A DNA stretch of 7,659 nucleotides from Enterobacteriaceae bacterium UBA3516. GTDB taxonomy: Bacteria > Pseudomonadota > Gammaproteobacteria > Enterobacterales > Enterobacteriaceae. Both the position numbers and the translations under genes were made by a program. Below the pieces are notes generated by a model. The model was not told where the DNA came from. It did no database searches and saw only the letters and a list, made by a program, of their open reading frames with translations. Below are positions 4,413 to 7,659 of this stretch, piece after piece. The first letter of the stretch is position 1. Each line of letters begins with the position of its first letter. The stretch lies in assembly GCA_002377245.1 (NCBI GenBank), contig DFPL01000063.1, positions 1 to 7,659 on the forward strand. Direction: 5' to 3'.

Positions 4413-6956
4413 TTAAGAGAAATACTGCTGCAACAACGGCGCGTTGTTATCCTGGTTGGCAGACGCTACGGGCGTAATGGCCTGATTGCGGAACGGAATC
4501 ACCTGCATCCGATTATCCACATTCACAATCTGGTAGAACTGCGGCAGATTGAAGTTGATGAAGCTGGAACCGTAGGTAAAGCGGTCGTGAGACGAAGAGT
4601 AGAAACGACTTACGTCACGCACCAGCTCCTCTTTGCTGCCTTCGCAGTGATGATAAACTTCCGCGCGGTTGCTCTCATCGAGAATATAGATGTTGAAGCC
4701 GTCATCGCCGGTCTCTTCAAAGAAGAACTGAATAATCCCTTCGCTGGCAAAACCGTCCACCACCTGCGGCAGCTTAACGTGATTGGTTTCCACCTGAACC
4801 GAAAGACCGTGCAGCTTGTTATGGGAAATGGCACCGTAAAATTCGATCGCATTTTCCAGTTTTTGCACCGACACGTTCAAACGCTCAAAGAACAATCCCC
4901 AGGTCTGCCCGGCGACGCGCAGCGCTTTAAAGCGCCCGGTTTCCTGACGGGTACTGGAAAGGCGCAGCTCAATACACTCAGACACAAGCTGTTGCACACG
5001 CGTACGGATCAATCCACGCAGATGCTGGCTGTAGCAGAACACTTCTACACTGTCCGGCGGCGCGGCATCCTGGTGCATTTTACCAAGGATGGTTTTTAGC
5101 GCTTCGATCATCGCCTGCTCGCCGTTGAAGTGCAGCGTACGCACTTCGTTCCACGAGTTGCGGTACAAGAGGTCAACGCTACCGACCAGGCAGTTTTGCT
5201 GCTCGCCAAAACTGAACACATCCAGTTTGCGGAAATCGAAGTGCACAACCTGATTGCGGAATGCCGCCGTCGGGTCATATTCAAGGTTGACGATAATCGC
5301 CAGATGGCGAATTTCACACGGGCTGTAGAGCGCCTTTGGCGTGGGCGCGGGCAGGCGCAGCGGGAAGTGATGCGACACGTTCGCCACCATCTCCTGCAGT
5401 TTTGCCAGATCAACAATGCCGTTACCCTTCACATAGAGATGGGTACGCGACGTTAACAGACCGTTGAACCACGCCCAGGCCACCAGCTTGTTAAGGTAGC
5501 GGTTATATTCCAGCGGCTGATGGCTAACGATAGAGTCCATGTTCGGGGCGCGATTGTAGAGATACCAACCCGTGCGGTTCGCACGGCCAGGCGGAACATG
5601 AATAAAGGTTAAATTTGGCTCGGAGAGATCCGGCGAAATTTGCGGGTTCACCAGCGTGACTTTGCCCGGCAGCGCTTCAAAAGCGGCGTACAGCTTACGG
5701 GTCAACACGCCGATGTCCTGCGGACTGGCGGAGACGCTCAGATTATTGCGGCGAGCAAAGCGGATGAGGTTACGGTAGCTCTGCATCATGGCATCGAGCA
5801 GTTCGTTGTGCGCTTCACGCACCTGATCGATTTTCCAGTTTGCCCGGTTATCGAGCATAGTCAGGCGCGCATCGTCCCAACCCCACTCTTTCACTAATTG
5901 ACTGACCACTTCACGCCGCCAGCCGACACACGCGCGCTCGCGACTCAGTTTCTCACACACTTTTAAGTAGAAACATCGACGCACGAGATCAAGACGAGTG
6001 AAATCTTCAATGGCAGTCAGATACTGGGTCACACGCTCCAGCATCATGCAGTAATGGTCCAGGCCGAACGAGACGATTTCGCCGTCGTGCAGACGCTGTT
6101 TAATGTCTTTTGCCAGCAGGCGGGTGTTTGGATACTCCCAGGAATAGGCTTCCAGCAGCAGCGTTTTCAGCACCGCTTTATACGGAGAATCGATGCTTTT
6201 ATAGAGTTGCCACAGGCTGGCACCGAAGTACTCTTCGGCGGAAAGTGAACTCAGGCCACCCAGATCCAGCCATTCGTTTGGCGTCAGTACACCCTGTGCG
6301 TAGAGCGTCATGACGTAATCGTCATAATGTTCTTCTTCATCGCCCGGGACCATATTCCACAGAATACGCTTACCGGCCAGGCGCACAGCGGTACGATAGA
6401 ATTCATCAAGCAGCAAAATATGCTGCGTCGAGCCACAGTCTTCACCACCCAGACTGCCGCTTTCATTATGGCGGAAACGGTTCTCATCAATCAGGAAGAA
6501 GCTGACTTCCACCCCCAGCGACGCAGCCCAGCTCTCAAGCAGGCTGCATTTGCGTTGCAATAGCTGGCGCTCTTCGTTATCCAACCAGGATTGATGGCAC
6601 ACCCAAATATCCAGATCGGACGAGCAGCTCTGCCCTACCGAAGAGGTACTCCCCATGGAATAGACGCCCGTAATCGGCAGTTCGCCTTTTGCCGACACCT
6701 GCGGCGGCATGCCACGATAGAGTTCGAGTTCATTGAGGTAGTGCAGTTGGGTTTCATCAGGCGTGTAAAGGCAAATGCCTTTTGGAACGTTACCGTCGAG
6801 GTAACCCGGCATCAGCGGATGATGATGGTGCAACAATGTCGGCAGCAGACTGTAGACCTGCTGGAAAGCAGGACCCATGGCAGCAAGCGCGCGATCCACA
6901 CGCAGTTGATTGATGGCATCCAGTCTCTGTTTCAGAGTCTCAATATAGAGGTACAA
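4413..6956 (-). CDS. cyaA: Class I adenylate cyclase CyaA
   Basis: CyaA converts ATP to cAMP, the co-activator of CRP. It is cytoplasmic or membrane-associated and is controlled by phosphorylated EIIA-Glc of the glucose PTS. The protein is 847 residues (E. coli 848). The N-terminal catalytic half carries the nucleotidyltransferase signature GSTSSVGQSCSSDLDIW (102-118) with the metal-binding aspartates D114 and D116, W118, S103 and K90. The C-terminal half, about residue 540 onward, is the regulatory domain and is well conserved to the QQYFS end. One residue fewer occurs near FFEETGDDGF than in the E. coli sequence I recall. The start is TTG, as known for E. coli cyaA, preceded by CAGGCGA. An ATG five bases upstream is out of frame. 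The gene is divergent from hemC and convergent with cyaY. Confidence 0.97.
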   Translation of the reverse strand: MYLYIETLKQRLDAINQLRVDRALAAMGPAFQQVYSLLPTLLHHHHPLMPGYLDGNVPKGICLYTPDETQLHYLNELELYRGMPPQVSAKGELPITGVYSMGSTSSVGQSCSSDLDIWVCHQSWLDNEERQLLQRKCSLLESWAASLGVEVSFFLIDENRFRHNESGSLGGEDCGSTQHILLLDEFYRTAVRLAGKRILWNMVPGDEEEHYDDYVMTLYAQGVLTPNEWLDLGGLSSLSAEEYFGASLWQLYKSIDSPYKAVLKTLLLEAYSWEYPNTRLLAKDIKQRLHDGEIVSFGLDHYCMMLERVTQYLTAIEDFTRLDLVRRCFYLKVCEKLSRERACVGWRREVVSQLVKEWGWDDARLTMLDNRANWKIDQVREAHNELLDAMMQSYRNLIRFARRNNLSVSASPQDIGVLTRKLYAAFEALPGKVTLVNPQISPDLSEPNLTFIHVPPGRANRTGWYLYNRAPNMDSIVSHQPLEYNRYLNKLVAWAWFNGLLTSRTHLYVKGNGIVDLAKLQEMVANVSHHFPLRLPAPTPKALYSPCEIRHLAIIVNLEYDPTAAFRNQVVHFDFRKLDVFSFGEQQNCLVGSVDLLYRNSWNEVRTLHFNGEQAMIEALKTILGKMHQDAAPPDSVEVFCYSQHLRGLIRTRVQQLVSECIELRLSSTRQETGRFKALRVAGQTWGLFFERLNVSVQKLENAIEFYGAISHNKLHGLSVQVETNHVKLPQVVDGFASEGIIQFFFEETGDDGFNIYILDESNRAEVYHHCEGSKEELVRDVSRFYSSSHDRFTYGSSFINFNLPQFYQIVNVDNRMQVIPFRNQAITPVASANQDNNAPLLQQYFS

Positions 6957-6961
6957 GACAT
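6932..6961 (-). other. Nine-codon out-of-frame ORF overlapping the cyaA start
   Basis: On the minus strand an ATG at 6961 opens a frame encoding MSCTSILRL before a TGA at 6932-6934. It overlaps the TTG start of cyaA (6956) in a different frame and shares the same upstream CAGGCGA. Initiation here would compete with the weak TTG. It is listed as a possible translational control element, not as a protein gene; no expression evidence is available. Confidence 0.3.
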
Positions 6962-7051
6962 ATCGCCTGATGGTTACAGAAAAGCCAATTTAGCCGTCAC
7001 CCTTTTTCGCCCTACACTTTATGGTGGTAAAGACGAAAAAATGGTCTAAAA

Positions 7052-7067
7052 CGTGATCAATTTAACA
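7052..7067. promoter_or_regulatory. CRP-cAMP binding site in the cyaA promoter
   Basis: CGTGA-TCAATT-TAACA matches the TGTGA-N6-TCACA CRP consensus at seven of the ten defined bases (TGTGA four of five, TCACA three of five), with the right spacing. It covers the -10 hexamer of the candidate cyaA promoter, a repressing geometry. Negative autoregulation of cyaA by CRP through a site over the P2 promoter is established in E. coli. This site occupies the equivalent place. Confidence 0.75.
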
Positions 7068-7087
7068 CCTTGCTCATTGACCGTAAA
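7059..7087 (-). promoter_or_regulatory. cyaA promoter (P2-like)
   Basis: On the minus strand TTTACG (7082-7087) and TAAATT (7059-7064) are spaced by 17 bases. Initiation near 7052 would give a leader of about 95 bases to the TTG start. The -10 box lies within the CRP-like site, matching the known design of the major E. coli cyaA promoter. Confidence 0.6.
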
Positions 7088-7106
7088 GAAAGATGCGCTA
7101 CATACC
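7077..7106 (+). promoter_or_regulatory. Possible hemC promoter
   Basis: TTGACC (7077-7082) is a good -35 hexamer on the plus strand. The -10 is poor: CATACC (7101-7106) at an 18-base spacing is the best I see. If real, the start near 7113 leaves a leader of about 150 bases, and the -35 abuts the cyaA -35 on the other strand. The rest of the 308-base gap 6957-7264 shows no further element I can name. Confidence 0.3.
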
Positions 7107-7133
7107 ATTGTAGCACCCTTCACTACGTGTAAA
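7107..7133 (-). promoter_or_regulatory. Possible second, upstream cyaA promoter
   Basis: On the minus strand TTTACA (7128-7133) and TACAAT (7107-7112) are both five-of-six matches to sigma-70 hexamers. The spacer is only 15 bases, which is short. It lies upstream of the CRP-covered promoter. E. coli cyaA has more than one promoter, but I cannot match this one with certainty. Confidence 0.3.
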
Positions 7134-7264
7134 TTCCCACTTACGACTTAGGCGAGTCTTGTCGTGATGGTAAAACCCACCACTTCCCGTGCATTCACCG
7201 CAAACCTGACACCCCAGGACAACAATGTTAGGATGGTCAACAGACGATAATGACGGTAACAAGC

Positions 7265-7659
7265 ATGTTAGACAATGTTTTAAGAATTGCCACACGGCAA
7301 AGCCCCCTTGCGCTCTGGCAGGCACATTTTGTTAAGGCGCGCCTTGAAGCGCACCACGCAGGCCTGACGGTTGAACTGGTACCGATGGTGACGCGTGGTG
7401 ATGTGATTCTGGATACGCCTCTGGCAAAAGTGGGCGGTAAAGGCTTGTTTGTTAAAGAGCTGGAACTGGCATTGCTTGAAAACCGTGCCGATATTGCCGT
7501 GCATTCCATGAAGGATGTGCCGGTTGAATTCCCGGACGGTTTAGGGCTGGTAACGATTTGTGAGCGCGAAGATCCGCGAGATGCTTTCGTCTCCAATCAC
7601 TTCGAGAGCCTGGAGGCATTACCGATTGGCAGCGTAGTTGGCACGTCAAGTTTACGCCG
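7265..7659 (+). CDS. hemC: Hydroxymethylbilane synthase (porphobilinogen deaminase) HemC, N-terminal part
   Basis: HemC condenses four porphobilinogen units into hydroxymethylbilane on the way to haem, sirohaem and other tetrapyrroles; it is cytoplasmic. The window holds 131 codons, running off the right edge, of a protein of about 313 residues. The sequence begins MLDNVLRIATRQSPLALW and includes substrate/cofactor-binding R11 and S13, KVGGKGLFVKELE (55-67), the HSMKD motif with the catalytic-site D84 (K83 beside it), and VGTSSLR at the end. The cofactor-attachment cysteine lies beyond the window. The ATG at 7265 gives the family N terminus; an in-frame ATG at 7250 would add MTVTS. HemC is usually followed by hemD, hemX and hemY in this order. 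It is divergent from cyaA. Confidence 0.97.
   Translation, partial: MLDNVLRIATRQSPLALWQAHFVKARLEAHHAGLTVELVPMVTRGDVILDTPLAKVGGKGLFVKELELALLENRADIAVHSMKDVPVEFPDGLGLVTICEREDPRDAFVSNHFESLEALPIGSVVGTSSLR

Noticed and set aside
4587..5099. Plus-strand open frame of 170 codons inside cyaA
   Set aside because: It is antisense to the conserved cyaA coding sequence, has no ribosome-binding site that stands out, and its product is unlike any family I know.
6591..7049. Plus-strand open frame spanning the cyaA 5' end and part of the intergenic region
   Set aside because: Most of it is antisense to conserved cyaA codons and the rest covers the cyaA leader; a chance open frame is the simplest reading.
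7098..7649. Minus-strand open frames across hemC and its upstream region
   Set aside because: They are antisense to hemC, which is unmistakable in the plus frame, and show no family features.
1..7659. A new defence, mobile or CRISPR-like system
   Set aside because: All coding space is taken by known core genes in their usual order. There are no direct-repeat arrays, transposase genes, integrase att sites, tRNA or rRNA genes in the window; xerC is the housekeeping recombinase.

Overview
The window is a stretch of enterobacterial core chromosome with the gene order uvrD-yigB-xerC-yigA-dapF-lptM(yifL) / cyaY / cyaA / hemC. This is the arrangement known from Escherichia coli and Salmonella. Every protein is a full-length, near-identical relative of its E. 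coli counterpart. The repeats, one ERIC element and one REP/BIME pair, are also typical of Enterobacteriaceae. The 300-residue XerC with the MTDTPLHQ start and several substitutions resemble Salmonella and Citrobacter more than E. coli K-12 as I remember them. The genus cannot be fixed from this window; Citrobacter, Salmonella and Enterobacter relatives are all plausible.

Layout. Bases 1-281 hold the 5' end of uvrD (minus strand, running off the left edge). Bases 282-468 are its leader, with an ERIC element (about 324-419) between a LexA box (441-456) and the start codon; the uvrD -10 box overlaps the yigB stop codon. Bases 469-3856 are a tightly packed minus-strand cluster transcribed lptM > dapF > yigA > xerC > yigB > (uvrD). 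Three successive junctions overlap by 1-4 bases. Bases 3857-3993 are a divergent intergenic region. cyaY (3994-4314, plus) converges on cyaA (4413-6955/6956, minus, TTG start), with a BIME of two inverted REP units (4323-4406) between them. Bases 6957-7264 are the divergent cyaA/hemC regulatory region, with a CRP-like site over the -10 box of a cyaA promoter. hemC (plus) starts at 7265 and runs off the right edge.

How the genes work together. The left cluster mixes envelope and lysine biosynthesis (DapF makes meso-diaminopimelate, LptM helps mature the LPS translocon) with chromosome maintenance (XerC resolves chromosome dimers, UvrD is the repair helicase) and a HAD phosphatase of flavin metabolism (YigB). 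uvrD can be expressed with the cluster and from its own SOS promoter. CyaA makes cAMP, the ligand of CRP, and appears autoregulated through the CRP-like site. CyaY (frataxin) and HemC (tetrapyrrole synthesis) both serve iron/haem metabolism, but each has its own transcription unit.

I found no previously undescribed system. The points most worth a second look are the ERIC element in the uvrD 5' leader, which also supplies an in-frame upstream ATG, and the compact cyaA/hemC control region.
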